From positions 1 to 49,867 of the forward strand of contig JAYUMU010000154.1 in NCBI GenBank assembly GCA_043762325.1: a stretch of 49,867 nucleotides of DNA. Reading direction: 5' to 3'. Of the stretch, positions 15,275-24,420 are shown piece after piece. The notes beneath the pieces were generated by a model. That model had not been told where the DNA came from and made no database searches. It worked only from the letters and a program-made list of their open reading frames with translations. The stretch is from JANXSS01 sp025356535 (GTDB taxonomy: Bacteria; Pseudomonadota; Gammaproteobacteria; Burkholderiales; Burkholderiaceae_D). Made by a program: the position numbers and the translations under genes. Each line of letters starts with the position of its first letter. Within the stretch, counting starts at the first letter, position 1.

Positions 15275-15290
15275 TGCAAATTCCATGCCT
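15275..15290 (-). promoter_or_regulatory. Sigma-54 promoter for the CNB-tauE pair
   Basis: Minus-strand AGGCATGGAATTTGCA has GG at 15289-15288 and GC at 15277-15276 with 10 bases between. The -12 element TTGCA is perfect and the -24 element has one deviation (GGCATG). It lies just after the response regulator stop. Expected start is near 15265, about 82 nt before ATG 15182. Confidence 0.6.
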
Positions 15291-15294
15291 TGGA

Positions 15295-16734
15295 TCAAGT
15301 GCGGTGGTCCCGGTCCTTGTAGATGCCCCATAGCCGGCGTCGCATCCACAACGCCTTGCGGCCGATGCCGAGCATGGCGGCCAGTTCGTTTTCGTTGTGC
15401 CGGTCCTGGTGCTGCAGAATGAATTCCTTGATGTATTCCTCGATCGAGAGCGGGCGTTCGTCCGCTTGCGCCAGCATGCTTCGCGGCACCTCGGGCTGTA
15501 CGGCAAGGGCCGCGTCGCTCGACGGCAGCAGCAGGATGCCGGTGAAGTCCGCCGTCGTCAGCACTTCGGACTCGGCCAGGATCACGGCGCGTTCGATCAG
15601 GTTCTCCAGTTCGCGCACGTTGCCGGGCCAGTCGTAGCGCACCAGCAGTTCCAGGAAATCGGCGCGCATCTGCGGCAGCGCCTTGCCGATCTTGCGGCTG
15701 TGCGTCTCCAGGAAATGGCGCGCCAGCAGCGCGATGTCGCTGCCGCGTTCGCGCAGCGGCGGCACCTGTATCGTGATGACGTTCAAGCGGTAATACAGGT
15801 CGGCGCGAAAGGCGCCGCGCTCGACTTCGAGCTTCAGGTTGCGGTTGCTGGCGGCGATGAAGCGGGTATCGGTGGTGTAGGTCTGGCTCGAACCGAGCGG
15901 GCGGACCTGCCGCTCCTGGATGATGCGCAGGAGCTTGACCTGGATCGCCAGCGGCATTTCCGAAATCTCGTCGAGAAACAAGGTGCCGCCGGAGGCTTCC
16001 CGGATCAGGCCGTCGCTTGCCTGCACGGCGCCGGTGAAGGCGCCCTTGGCATGGCCGAACAGCTCCGACTCGAGCAACTCGGCCGGTATCGCGCCGCAGT
16101 TGACCGGCACGAAGGCATGCTCGGCGCGGTCGCCGCCATGATGCAGGGCTTGCGCGACGAGCTCCTTGCCGGTGCCGCTTTCGCCCTGGATCAGCACGTT
16201 GGCGCTGGTGCCGGCGATGCGCTGTATGACCGCCAGCATCTTGCGCATGCCGTCGCTGTCGCCGATGATGCTGCGGCGATTGCCCAGTTTTTTCAGGGTG
16301 CGCTTGAGCAGCACGTTTTCCTTGCGCGTGCGCCGTTCCTTGATCGCGCGTTCGATGGCAAAGCAAAACTCTTCATTGTGAAACGGCTTGATGATGTAGT
16401 CCACGGCGCCGATGCGCAATGCTTCGATTGCGCTTTCGACCGATGAAAAACTGGTCATCAGGATCACCGGCAGTTCCGCCTCATGCGCCTTCACGGTTGC
16501 GACGATGTCGAGGCCGCTGCCGTCGGGCAGCTTCAGATCGGTCACGACCAGGTCGAACTGTTCGCGCAGCAGCCGGGCGACGCCTTGCGCCACGGTGTTG
16601 GTGAGCACGCATTCGAAGCCCCTGGCCTCCAGCAGCAATTGCACGCATTCGCAGATGCCGAGGTCGTCGTCGATGACCAGTATGCGTTCCATGCTGCGCG
16701 CTGCTGCCGGTTGCGCCAGTTTTTCGCCTTTCAC
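15295..16734 (-). CDS. NtrC-family sigma-54 response regulator
   Basis: A 479-residue activator. The receiver domain (residues ~15-130) has acidic pocket IDDD and phosphoacceptor D66. The AAA+ domain has Walker A GESGTGKE (184-191), the sigma-54 contact GAFTGA (231-236), and the arginine-finger region FRADLYYRLNV. A Fis-type helix-turn-helix follows at ~446-470 (ENELAAMLGIGRKALWMRRR). GTG 16734 overlaps the kinase stop (GTGA) and has GGAG upstream; ATG 16692 is an alternative. An intact GAFTGA means it can activate sigma-54 promoters, three of which lie in this regulon. It is the obvious candidate to bind the palindromes at 8804-8841. Confidence 0.93.
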   Translation of the reverse strand: MKGEKLAQPAAARSMERILVIDDDLGICECVQLLLEARGFECVLTNTVAQGVARLLREQFDLVVTDLKLPDGSGLDIVATVKAHEAELPVILMTSFSSVESAIEALRIGAVDYIIKPFHNEEFCFAIERAIKERRTRKENVLLKRTLKKLGNRRSIIGDSDGMRKMLAVIQRIAGTSANVLIQGESGTGKELVAQALHHGGDRAEHAFVPVNCGAIPAELLESELFGHAKGAFTGAVQASDGLIREASGGTLFLDEISEMPLAIQVKLLRIIQERQVRPLGSSQTYTTDTRFIAASNRNLKLEVERGAFRADLYYRLNVITIQVPPLRERGSDIALLARHFLETHSRKIGKALPQMRADFLELLVRYDWPGNVRELENLIERAVILAESEVLTTADFTGILLLPSSDAALAVQPEVPRSMLAQADERPLSIEEYIKEFILQHQDRHNENELAAMLGIGRKALWMRRRLWGIYKDRDHRT

Positions 16735-17792
16735 GACCGCTCCGCAAAGAGTGGCAGCTCGATGCGGAAGCAGGCGCCGCCGTCGGGATTGTTTTCGGCC
16801 GTGATCGCGCCGTCGTGTTCGTGCAGGATCTCGTTACTGATCGACAGCCCGAGGCCGCTGCCGTGGCCGGCCGCCTTGGTGGTGAAAAACGGCTCGAAGA
16901 TGCGGTGCATGGCCTGGTGCGAAATGCCGGGCCCGGTATCGCGGATCTCGGCAGCGACCCGGTTCATGGCGAGCCGGCTGATGCGAATGTCGAGCCGGCC
17001 GACGCCCTCCATCGCATGCAGCGCATTCTCGAAGACGTTGACGAACACTTCCTGCATGCAGCCGACGCTGCCGAAGATCATGGCATCGCTGCCCGGCTCG
17101 AAACAGATCTCGATTCTGGCCGCGCGCGGGTCCTGGCGCAGGATCGCAATGGCGTCCTCGACCAGCGTATCGAGCCGGAAGGCTGCGCTGTGCTGCTCGC
17201 CGACGCGGCTGAAGTTCATCAGCCGGCTTGAAATCTGCAGCAGTCGCTTGATGCTTGAGGCGATGTTGGCCAGGCCTTTTTCCAGCAGCACGGGGCCGAG
17301 CTGTTTTTGCGACTGCAGGATCTGCAGCATCGATTGCACCGAGGTGATGGGATTGCTGATTTCATGACAGACGCCGGCGATCATGAAACCGAGGGCGGCC
17401 AGGCGCGAGGTCTGGGTGCTGGTGACTTCGAGTTCGCGCAGGGTGGTCTGGTCGATGACGATCAGGTAGGCGCCGCCGGAGACCGGGCGCAGAACGAGGC
17501 GCTCGTGCACGGCGTGTCCGGCGACCTGCCGTGTCAGGTCGGCTGTCTGGGCAACGTGGTGGCGCGGCTCGCCGCGCAGCGCCGCATGGAAGTCCGGAAA
17601 AAGATGCGCCAGACTCGGCGTGCAGGCAGTGCCGCCGATGTCGGCGAAACCGGGGATTTTCTGACTGACGTGGATGACCTTGCCGGTGGCATCGAGCGTG
17701 ATGACCGGCCACGGCAGGCTGGTGACGAATTCACGCAGCGCCGTCGCATCCGGCACCGCGTGTTGCAAGACGTGGAATATGGTGTCGCCCAT
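16731..17792 (-). CDS. Soluble histidine kinase, NtrB-like, PAS domain
   Basis: Sensor kinase of 353 aa from ATG 17792; a frame extension to 17906 is possible but looks unlike protein. Residues ~15-120 form a PAS-like sensor (FVTSLPWPVITLDATGKVIHVS). The phosphoacceptor helix has H143 in GVCHEISNPITS. The ATPase domain shows the N box (VFENALHAM), G1 (DTGPGI), F box (FEPFFTTK) and G2 (GSGLGL). There is no membrane span, so it senses a cytoplasmic cue. It is overlapped by the response regulator gene, forming a two-component pair. Confidence 0.9.
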   Translation of the reverse strand: MGDTIFHVLQHAVPDATALREFVTSLPWPVITLDATGKVIHVSQKIPGFADIGGTACTPSLAHLFPDFHAALRGEPRHHVAQTADLTRQVAGHAVHERLVLRPVSGGAYLIVIDQTTLRELEVTSTQTSRLAALGFMIAGVCHEISNPITSVQSMLQILQSQKQLGPVLLEKGLANIASSIKRLLQISSRLMNFSRVGEQHSAAFRLDTLVEDAIAILRQDPRAARIEICFEPGSDAMIFGSVGCMQEVFVNVFENALHAMEGVGRLDIRISRLAMNRVAAEIRDTGPGISHQAMHRIFEPFFTTKAAGHGSGLGLSISNEILHEHDGAITAENNPDGGACFRIELPLFAERS

Positions 17793-17951
17793 GATGATGC
17801 CATCGGCACGGCCTGGCTTGCCGACCGCCCGACATGACGGCGGAGGCGACGCAATACCGTGCGAATGCTTGTCCCTCCGTGTCCCCTGCCCTGTCATTAC
17901 CGCCATGCTGCGTCATGCGCACGGTCTGTTTTCGATGACAAGGCCGATCCT

Positions 17952-17983
17952 GGCAAGACGATGACCCATGTCATCGTCTTGCC
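17952..17983. terminator. Perfect 14-bp hairpin between the hydrolase and kinase genes
   Basis: Arms GGCAAGACGATGAC and GTCATCGTCTTGCC are perfect complements with a 4-nt loop. It lies 44 bp downstream of the hydrolase stop and upstream of the kinase gene, both on the minus strand. A second inverted repeat (CCGCATTTG / CAAATGCGG, 17982-18025) abuts it. No T-run follows, so it may stop or punctuate transcription between the two operons, or be an operator. Confidence 0.4.
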
Positions 17984-18026
17984 GCATTTGTGCAATTGTC
18001 TCAACAAGTATTACACCAAATGCGGA

Positions 18027-19082
18027 TTATTCCCCGGATTTTATGTTTTCATCCAAAAATTGCTGGACCGCCTGGAACAGTTGCAGGCGATTTTTTTCCA
18101 TGAGCACGGTGTGGGTGCCTTCGCCGATCTCGACATAGCGCTTGTACGGCGTGTTGGTCAGCTTGGCGAACAACGCATGCATGACGTAGGACGGCAGATC
18201 CTGGTCCCACTCGGCGTGGGCGAGGAACGTCGGCACACGAATCTGCGACGGATCGTAGTGCGGCTTGCCGGCGGACCAGAACTCGCGGATGTCTTGCAGG
18301 ACACCGTTCGGCGCGCGCAGCACCGGCGGCTGGGATGCAGCGCCGACCGGGTCGGTTGCAACCGTGGCCGCCGACCAGGCTTCGAACCAGCCGGCCGGAA
18401 TCAGGTCGGCTTTTTTATCGGCCGGAACGCCTTTTAGCCAGCGGTCGCGGGCCGATGCCATCGTCACCGACCGGTAGGCGCCCAGGGGCGCGCCGGTCGG
18501 CGTCAGGGCCGGTGCCGTATCGAGCAGCCAGATCGGCGCATACAGCACCAGCTTGTTGACCTTGTCGTTGTGCTGGGCGGTATAGGCGCCCATGATGCCG
18601 GTGCCCCACGACCAGCCGATCAGGTCGATCTTGGCGACGGCGCGCCGCTTGAGGATGAAGTCGACCGCTGCGCCGACATCCTTTACCGCCGTGTCGGTGC
18701 GCACGATCGGCGCGTTCTGGGTTGCGGGCTGGGCCATTTCAGGCGGGCGGGTCGAGCGGCCGTAGCCGCGCACATCGACCAGGTAGACGTCATAGCCGCG
18801 CTCGGCAATGTAGTCCATCCATGAGAAGCCGTTCAGCGGCAGGTCGAATGCGGTTTCTGCAGGATAGGTGGCGCCATGGACGTAGAGCAGGATCTTGTCG
18901 GCGGCATACGCGCGCACGCCGGCGGGATGCTTGTTGCGAACGTACAGCTCGATGCCGGCGTCGCCAGACGGCACCATGAATTCTTCCATGGTGGTGGCCG
19001 GCGCCGCCTGGGCGCTGCCGGCGATCGCGATACAGACGCATGCTGCCGAGAGCAGTGCGGAAAACAGGGATCGCAAATTCAA
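18027..19082 (-). CDS. Secreted alpha/beta hydrolase
   Basis: Probable exported hydrolase, 351 aa. I choose TTG 19082 because AAGGAG lies 6 nt upstream and a clean signal peptide (LFSALLSAACVCIAIAGSAQA) follows at once. The fold shows the oxyanion region YVHGATYPAE, nucleophile serine in GWSWGTG, a candidate acid in HAEWDQDLP and the catalytic His in EGTHTVLME. It is last in the TRAP operon, 55 bp after DctQM. Periplasmic placement next to an importer suggests that it frees the transported acid from an ester or amide. Substrate unknown. Confidence 0.85.
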   Translation of the reverse strand: MNLRSLFSALLSAACVCIAIAGSAQAAPATTMEEFMVPSGDAGIELYVRNKHPAGVRAYAADKILLYVHGATYPAETAFDLPLNGFSWMDYIAERGYDVYLVDVRGYGRSTRPPEMAQPATQNAPIVRTDTAVKDVGAAVDFILKRRAVAKIDLIGWSWGTGIMGAYTAQHNDKVNKLVLYAPIWLLDTAPALTPTGAPLGAYRSVTMASARDRWLKGVPADKKADLIPAGWFEAWSAATVATDPVGAASQPPVLRAPNGVLQDIREFWSAGKPHYDPSQIRVPTFLAHAEWDQDLPSYVMHALFAKLTNTPYKRYVEIGEGTHTVLMEKNRLQLFQAVQQFLDENIKSGE

Positions 19083-19137
19083 GGTGTCTCCTTCTTGTTG
19101 GTTGTTATTGATGCATCGGTGACGTGACACCGGCGCG

Positions 19138-21033
19138 TTACAGGAAGCCGATCGAAATCCAGGGAATCGCCGCCACCACGATCACGCCCAGAAGCAGCGT
19201 GATCATGTAGGGAATCAGGGGGCGCAAGCCTTCGCTGGAGTCGACCTTGCTGACCGCACAGGCGGTGTAGTAGCCCACGCCGAAGGGCGGCGCGAACAGG
19301 CCGATGCCCATGGAGAGAATGACGATCATGGCGTAATGGACTTCATGCACGCCCACCGTCTTGGCGATCGGGAACAGCAACGGCCCGAACAGGACGATGG
19401 CGGGAATGCCTTCCAGTACGCTGCCCAGGACGATGAAGCCGATGATCGAGACGACGATGAAGGTGAAGCGCCCGCCCGGCAGGCCGGAGACCACTTCGGC
19501 CAGCGTGTTGGAAAAGCCGGACTGCGTCAGCGCCCAGGCCATGCCGGTGGCCGCGCCGATGATCAGCATGATGGCGCCGGACAGGGACGCCGTCTCGATT
19601 AACATCGGGCGCAGGCGCGCCCAGTCGAATTCGCGGTAGATCAACAGTCCGACGATGAACGAATAGACGATGCCGATGGTCGAGACCTCGGTTGCGGTGG
19701 CGACACCTTCGACGACCGCGGCGCGGATGACGAAGGGCAGCGCCAGCGCCGGCAAGGCCTTGAGCAGGGTGCTGCCGACTTCGCGCCGCGACAGCTTCGG
19801 CAGCGCCGACAGCGTTTCACCGCGACTGCGAAACCAGACCACGGCGCACAACATGGCGCCCACGACGATGGCCGGCAGCATGCCGCCGGTGAACAGGGCG
19901 GAAATCGACACGCCGGTGACCGAGCCGACCGTGATCAGCACCAGGCTCGGCGGAATCGTCTCGGTCTGCGCGCCGGTGGCCGAGAGCAGCGCCACCAGTT
20001 CGCCCTTCTTGCAGCCGCGCTTGGCCATCTCCGGAAACAGCGCCGGCGCAATCGCGGCCATGTCGGCCGCCTTCGAGCCGGAGATGCCGGAGATGAGATA
20101 CATGGCGCCGATCAGCACATACGACAGGCCGCCGCGTACATGGCCCAGCAACGACGCCAGGAAACCGATCAGGCGGCGCGCCATGCCGGTGACTTCGATC
20201 AGCAGGCCGAGGAAGACGAACATCGGCACCGACAGCAGCATCAGGTGCGACATGCCCTCGCTCATGCGTCCGACCAGCACCACCAGCGGCGTCGAGGTCG
20301 TCGTTGCCAGATAGCTGAAGGTCGCCAGACCGAAGGCGAAGGCGATCGGCACGCCCAGAAATACACAAACCGAGATCATGCCGACGAAGAAGATGACCAG
20401 GTTTGCATTACCCAGGTTGAGCAGGTACGGCTTTGCCAAGAGGAGCACGCAGGCAACGACGATGATGGCCAGCACGGCCCGCGCAGCCGTGGCAAGGCGC
20501 GACACCAGCAACAGACGCAGGACGGCCGTGACGACCATCAGCAGCGCGCCGATCGGCATGGCGGCCGCACGCCAGGCAGCGGAGATATCCATGCCGGGCA
20601 TCATCATGTCGCGTTCATCGAGCACGAACTCGCGCGCGGGGTTGAGAATCATGAGCAGAAAGACGACGGTGGCGCCCATCGCAAACGCTTCCAGGAAGGC
20701 GCGGCGTTGCGGGGTGGCGCCGTTGACGAAGGTGGTCATGCGCATGTGCTCGCCGCGGCGCAGCGCCACCACGGAGCCGAGCATTGCCAGCCAGAGAAAC
20801 AGCACCGAGGTCAGTTCGTCCGACCAGGTCAGCGGCGTGTGCAGCACGTAGCGCGCAACGATGCCGGCAAAAAGCAGGATGATTTCCACCACGACCAGCA
20901 CCGCGGCGGTGACTTCGACGATGGCGCCGAGCCAGGACTCCACGTGCGTGAGGATGGCGCGCCCGGGCGAGAGCGTCGCGCCGCCCGCCAGGGGAGCCTG
21001 CGCGGCGGCAGGACTGTTTTCCAGGATGTTCAT
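19138..21033 (-). CDS. TRAP transporter fused small and large membrane subunits (DctQM)
   Basis: A 631-residue fusion. Residues ~30-195 are the four-span DctQ part (with LTWSDELTSVLFLWLAMLG). Residues ~205-631 are the DctM part with about twelve spans (with ISGSKAADMAAIAPALFPEMAKRG and PPFGVGYYTACAVS). ATG 21033 has AAGAAGG upstream. It works with the binding protein at 21132-22142 as a sodium-coupled importer of an organic acid. Fusion of the two subunits is a known variant. Confidence 0.93.
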   Translation of the reverse strand: MNILENSPAAAQAPLAGGATLSPGRAILTHVESWLGAIVEVTAAVLVVVEIILLFAGIVARYVLHTPLTWSDELTSVLFLWLAMLGSVVALRRGEHMRMTTFVNGATPQRRAFLEAFAMGATVVFLLMILNPAREFVLDERDMMMPGMDISAAWRAAAMPIGALLMVVTAVLRLLLVSRLATAARAVLAIIVVACVLLLAKPYLLNLGNANLVIFFVGMISVCVFLGVPIAFAFGLATFSYLATTTSTPLVVLVGRMSEGMSHLMLLSVPMFVFLGLLIEVTGMARRLIGFLASLLGHVRGGLSYVLIGAMYLISGISGSKAADMAAIAPALFPEMAKRGCKKGELVALLSATGAQTETIPPSLVLITVGSVTGVSISALFTGGMLPAIVVGAMLCAVVWFRSRGETLSALPKLSRREVGSTLLKALPALALPFVIRAAVVEGVATATEVSTIGIVYSFIVGLLIYREFDWARLRPMLIETASLSGAIMLIIGAATGMAWALTQSGFSNTLAEVVSGLPGGRFTFIVVSIIGFIVLGSVLEGIPAIVLFGPLLFPIAKTVGVHEVHYAMIVILSMGIGLFAPPFGVGYYTACAVSKVDSSEGLRPLIPYMITLLLGVIVVAAIPWISIGFL

Positions 21034-21131
21034 ATCGCCTTCTTGTGTTTAGCTGCGTGTCGCGCAAGGCGACGCCGTCCTGCTCCTGACAGTGTCTTTC
21101 TACGCATGCCGCGCCGGGCGCGGCATGCCGG

Positions 21132-22142
21132 TCAGGTCAACTTGCCGACGGCGGCTTCGAGCTGCGCCCAGGCCTGATCGCCGAACTTGGCCTTCCACTC
21201 CTGGTAGAACTTTGCTTCCTGCAGCGCCTTGCGGAAAGGCGCCAGGTCCGGCCGGTTGAAGACCATGCCCTTGGCTGCCAGATCGGTCTGCAGCGACACG
21301 GCGAGCTTTTCGCTGTCGGCGCGCTGCGCGAGGGCAGCCGCATTCAGATTCTTGTTGACGATGGTTCGTAGCGGCGCCGGCAGGGCATCCATCGAGCGGC
21401 GGTTGGCAACCATCCAGTAGCCGTCCCAGGTGTGGCCGGTCATGGCGCAGTTCTTCTGCACTTCGTAGAGCTTGGAGTTGTTGATCAGGGTGAGCGGATT
21501 TTCCTGGCCTTCGACGACCTTGGTCTGCAGCGCGCTGTAGAGCTCGTTGAAATTGATCGGCGTCGATGCCGCGCCGAGCGACTTGAACAGCGACAGCAGC
21601 AGCGGACTGACCGGCACCCGCAGCTTCATGCCGGCCAGGTCGGCCGGCGAGTTGATCGGCTTTTGCGAGGTGATGTGACGGAAACCGTTGTCCCAGATCT
21701 TGTCGGTGACCACCAGGCCGGTCTTGGTGATGTAGCTGCGGATGTAGTCGCCCAGGTCGCCATCCATCGCCTTCCAGACCGACGGATAGTCCGGGAAGAT
21801 GAAGCCGACGCTGTTCAGGGATGCCATCGGCACCAGGTTGGCCAGCACCACGCCCGGCGTGGTCAGGAAATCGATGCCGCCGGAGCGTACCTGGCTCAAC
21901 ATGTCGGTGTCGGAGCCGAGCTGACCGTTCGGAAAGATGCGGATGTTGACCTTGCCGTCGGTTTCTTTCCTGATCTGCTCGCTTGCCTCGGTCAGCCGGA
22001 TGTAGATCGAGTGCGACGACTGCACGTTGGTGGCGACCTTGTAATTGAATACCGGGGTTTGCGCAAACGATGGCGCGCCCGTCAAGCCGAGCACGCCCAG
22101 CGAGGCCGACGTCTTGATGAAATTTCGACGTGTGATTTTCAT
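21132..22142 (-). CDS. TRAP transporter substrate-binding protein (DctP family), Tat-type signal
   Basis: Periplasmic solute receptor, 336 aa from ATG 22142 (AGGAGG upstream). The N-terminus TRRNFIKTSASLGVLG is a twin-arginine signal, cleaved near PSFAQ. DctP landmarks are DMLSQVRSGGIDFLTTPG, the ligand-binding Arg region GMKLRVP, and VVEGQENPLTLI. It heads the TRAP operon behind a promoter with the shared operator (22340-22386). Ligand is probably an aromatic or other organic acid used by the nearby Rieske oxygenase. Confidence 0.92.
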   Translation of the reverse strand: MKITRRNFIKTSASLGVLGLTGAPSFAQTPVFNYKVATNVQSSHSIYIRLTEASEQIRKETDGKVNIRIFPNGQLGSDTDMLSQVRSGGIDFLTTPGVVLANLVPMASLNSVGFIFPDYPSVWKAMDGDLGDYIRSYITKTGLVVTDKIWDNGFRHITSQKPINSPADLAGMKLRVPVSPLLLSLFKSLGAASTPINFNELYSALQTKVVEGQENPLTLINNSKLYEVQKNCAMTGHTWDGYWMVANRRSMDALPAPLRTIVNKNLNAAALAQRADSEKLAVSLQTDLAAKGMVFNRPDLAPFRKALQEAKFYQEWKAKFGDQAWAQLEAAVGKLT

Positions 22143-22339
22143 TGTGCTGCCTCCTGTAGTTTTAATTGTGATGTGCTGTTGCCGGCTGCAGAACAGGCGG
22201 TGGAATCCGCCGGTATTTTCAACCCGCACGCGACGGGAGTCCGGGCGCGCCTGATGTATGCCACCCCGATGCCACTGCGACGTCGCTCCAAAATTGCCCG
22301 ATGCCCAGGGCGCCGTATCCGGTGTTTATTATTTTATGC

Positions 22340-22386
22340 ACTCTGAATACAGAGTTCAAATTACACTAGTAATTGATTTGAGTCAA
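22340..22386 (-). promoter_or_regulatory. TRAP operon promoter with GntR-type operator
   Basis: On the minus strand a -35 TTGACT (22386-22381) is followed after 17 bp by TAATTT (22363-22358). Two bases later comes the palindrome ACTCTG-AATA-CAGAGT (22355-22340, plus-strand reading). The operator overlaps the expected start, so the regulator would repress. The same motif at the same offset occurs at 25991-26006. The remaining gap 22143-22479 shows no gene. Confidence 0.6.
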
Positions 22387-22479
22387 TTTGAACATTGTGC
22401 GCAAGCCGGCCCGATCCCGGCGGCGGCGGGCCGGCGTTGTCGGGCCGCCGTCGAACCTCAGGCGAACCGCAGTCAAACC

Positions 22480-23322
22480 TCAGTCGAACATATCCGGCTG
22501 CGTCTGCGCGATCTGCTCGTAGATCGGCTGGAAATGCAGCCAGCCGATGTATTCGCTGCCGACGTGTTCGCGGCTGTAGCGGGCGCGGTCGGGCTGGACC
22601 ATGATCGGCTTGATGCCGGTCGCTTCGATCAGCAGTTGCTGCTTGCAGCAGCGCTCGAGCGCGATGAACCAGAATGCAGCGGCTTCGATGCTGTGCCGGC
22701 TGGCGGTCAGCAAGCCGTGATTCTGGTGAATCGCCGCCTTGACGCCCTTGAACGAATCGCACACCGACAAGCCGGCCTGCTCTTCCACGGCGACCTGGCC
22801 GGCTTCATCCCTGATGACCACATGGTCTTCGAAAAACGCCGCCGCATCCTGCGAAATCGGGTCGAGCGGGCGACCCAGCGCGGCAAACGCGGTGCCATAG
22901 ACCGTATGCGCATGGCACATCGAGATGATGTCGGGATGCGCTTCATGGACGGCCGCATGCAGCACGAAGCCGGCCCGGTTGATGGCATGGCGGCCTTCCA
23001 CCACGCGGCCCTTGTGGTCGGCCAGGATCAGGTTCGACACCTTGACCTGGGAAAAATGCACGCACATCGGATTGGTCCAGTACATCTCCGGAAACTCCGG
23101 ATCGCGCACCGTCAGATGACCGGCAAAGCCGTAGTCGAAGCCATGCATGGCGAACGCCCGGCAGGAAGCGACCAGGCGTTCCTTGCGGTGCTGCCGTTCT
23201 TCCGCATGGGTGGCGAAGGTCGGAATTTCCGGATAGATCAGGCCGGTCTGCTTCGGCTGATAGATCGACGTGTTGCCCGGCCTGGCTTGTGCGGCGTGGT
23301 CCTGCTCTAGCGTGTCCAGCAT
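22480..23322 (-). CDS. Class II aldolase/adducin-family protein
   Basis: A 280-residue protein of the zinc-dependent class II aldolase (AraD/FucA/adducin) fold. Metal ligands are visible as MCHAHTVYG and the later QNHGLL. A candidate catalytic acid lies in DAAAFFEDH. AGGAG precedes ATG 23322. It lies 50 bp after the reductase gene, in the Rieske oxygenase operon. Members act as aldolases, dehydratases or decarboxylases; some decarboxylate dihydroxyphthalates, which would suit a ring-oxygenase pathway. No specific activity can be read from sequence. Confidence 0.85.
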   Translation of the reverse strand: MLDTLEQDHAAQARPGNTSIYQPKQTGLIYPEIPTFATHAEERQHRKERLVASCRAFAMHGFDYGFAGHLTVRDPEFPEMYWTNPMCVHFSQVKVSNLILADHKGRVVEGRHAINRAGFVLHAAVHEAHPDIISMCHAHTVYGTAFAALGRPLDPISQDAAAFFEDHVVIRDEAGQVAVEEQAGLSVCDSFKGVKAAIHQNHGLLTASRHSIEAAAFWFIALERCCKQQLLIEATGIKPIMVQPDRARYSREHVGSEYIGWLHFQPIYEQIAQTQPDMFD

Positions 23323-23372
23323 GGCGACTCTCCTGAAGGTGATTGGGATAATGAAACGGGTTTGCCGGCCCG

Positions 23373-24380
23373 CTATAGATCGAGCAGCAAGGTCGGGCTA
23401 CTGGCGCGCGACACGCAGGCGGTCAGCCAGTGCGCATGCTCGTCGTCGTCCAGAATGAAATCCTGATGGTCCGCTTCCCCCTCCAGGTAACGTATCTTGC
23501 AGGTGCCGCACAGTCCCGACTGGCAGGACGTGGCGACGCGAATGCCGGCCGCTTCCAGCGCATCGACGATGCTTTGCGCCGGCGCGACCTCGACCATGGC
23601 GCCGGTGCTGGCGATCTTCAACAGGAAGCTGCCGGCGGCGCGCGGCTTGTCGGCGCCGTCGGCCCGTGCCGCCGATGCGTCGGGCGCCTTGAAATGCTCG
23701 CAGTGGACCGTTCGCGGCTCCCAGTGTGCCGAGGCGTCGGCGCAGGCGCGCATGAAGCCGCTCGGGCCACAGTAAAAAAGATGGGTGCCGTCTTCCTGGT
23801 CGCGCAGCAGGGCGGCGATATCGAGGCCCTCTGCCGGATTGCCCTGATCGAGGTGAAACTGCGCCGTGCCATGCTGCCACGGGGCCTGCAGCATGTCGCG
23901 AAAGGCGATGCAGCCGTCATTGCGGGCGCAATAATGCATGGCGAACGGCACGCCCGCCTCTTCCAGCGCATGCGCCATTGCTTTCAGGGGCGTCACGCCG
24001 ATGCCGCCGGCAAGCAGGATGACCTTGCGGGCATGCGCCACCAGACCGAAGTTGTTGCGCGGATGACTGACGCTTGCCATGTCCTGCACCCGCAGGCCGG
24101 CATGCAGCGCCTTCGATCCGCCACGACCGTTCTCATCGCGTAGCACCGCAATGACATAGCGGTGCCGCTCCGACGGCGCATTGCACAACGAATACTGGCG
24201 GATCAACCCGTCCGGCAGGTGCACGTCGATGTGCGCGCCTGCGGTAAATGCCGGCAGTTGCCGGCCCGTCGGATCGACCAGCTCATAGGAATTGATGCCG
24301 GTTGCTTCAAACCGTATCTGGCGAACCAGCAGCGACAAGCGGTCTTGCCCGGCGCCAGACTGGCCCTGTGTCGTATCCAT
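23373..24380 (-). CDS. Phthalate-dioxygenase-reductase-type oxidoreductase
   Basis: Reductase of 335 aa with a flavin domain (RQYSLCN), an NAD domain (LLAGGIGVTPLKAM) and a C-terminal 2Fe-2S domain (CQSGLCGTC plus distal Cys in HWLTAC). This order is typical of phthalate dioxygenase reductase, VanB and similar class IA partners. It lies 40 bp after the Rieske oxygenase gene, its expected electron acceptor. ATG 24380 has AGGGAA upstream. A 25-residue Ala/Asp-rich linker before the ferredoxin domain is longer than usual. Confidence 0.9.
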   Translation of the reverse strand: MDTTQGQSGAGQDRLSLLVRQIRFEATGINSYELVDPTGRQLPAFTAGAHIDVHLPDGLIRQYSLCNAPSERHRYVIAVLRDENGRGGSKALHAGLRVQDMASVSHPRNNFGLVAHARKVILLAGGIGVTPLKAMAHALEEAGVPFAMHYCARNDGCIAFRDMLQAPWQHGTAQFHLDQGNPAEGLDIAALLRDQEDGTHLFYCGPSGFMRACADASAHWEPRTVHCEHFKAPDASAARADGADKPRAAGSFLLKIASTGAMVEVAPAQSIVDALEAAGIRVATSCQSGLCGTCKIRYLEGEADHQDFILDDDEHAHWLTACVSRASSPTLLLDL

Positions 24381-24420
24381 TACCCGTTCCCTGATTTGCG
24401 CCGGCTTGCGTTACCGATAC

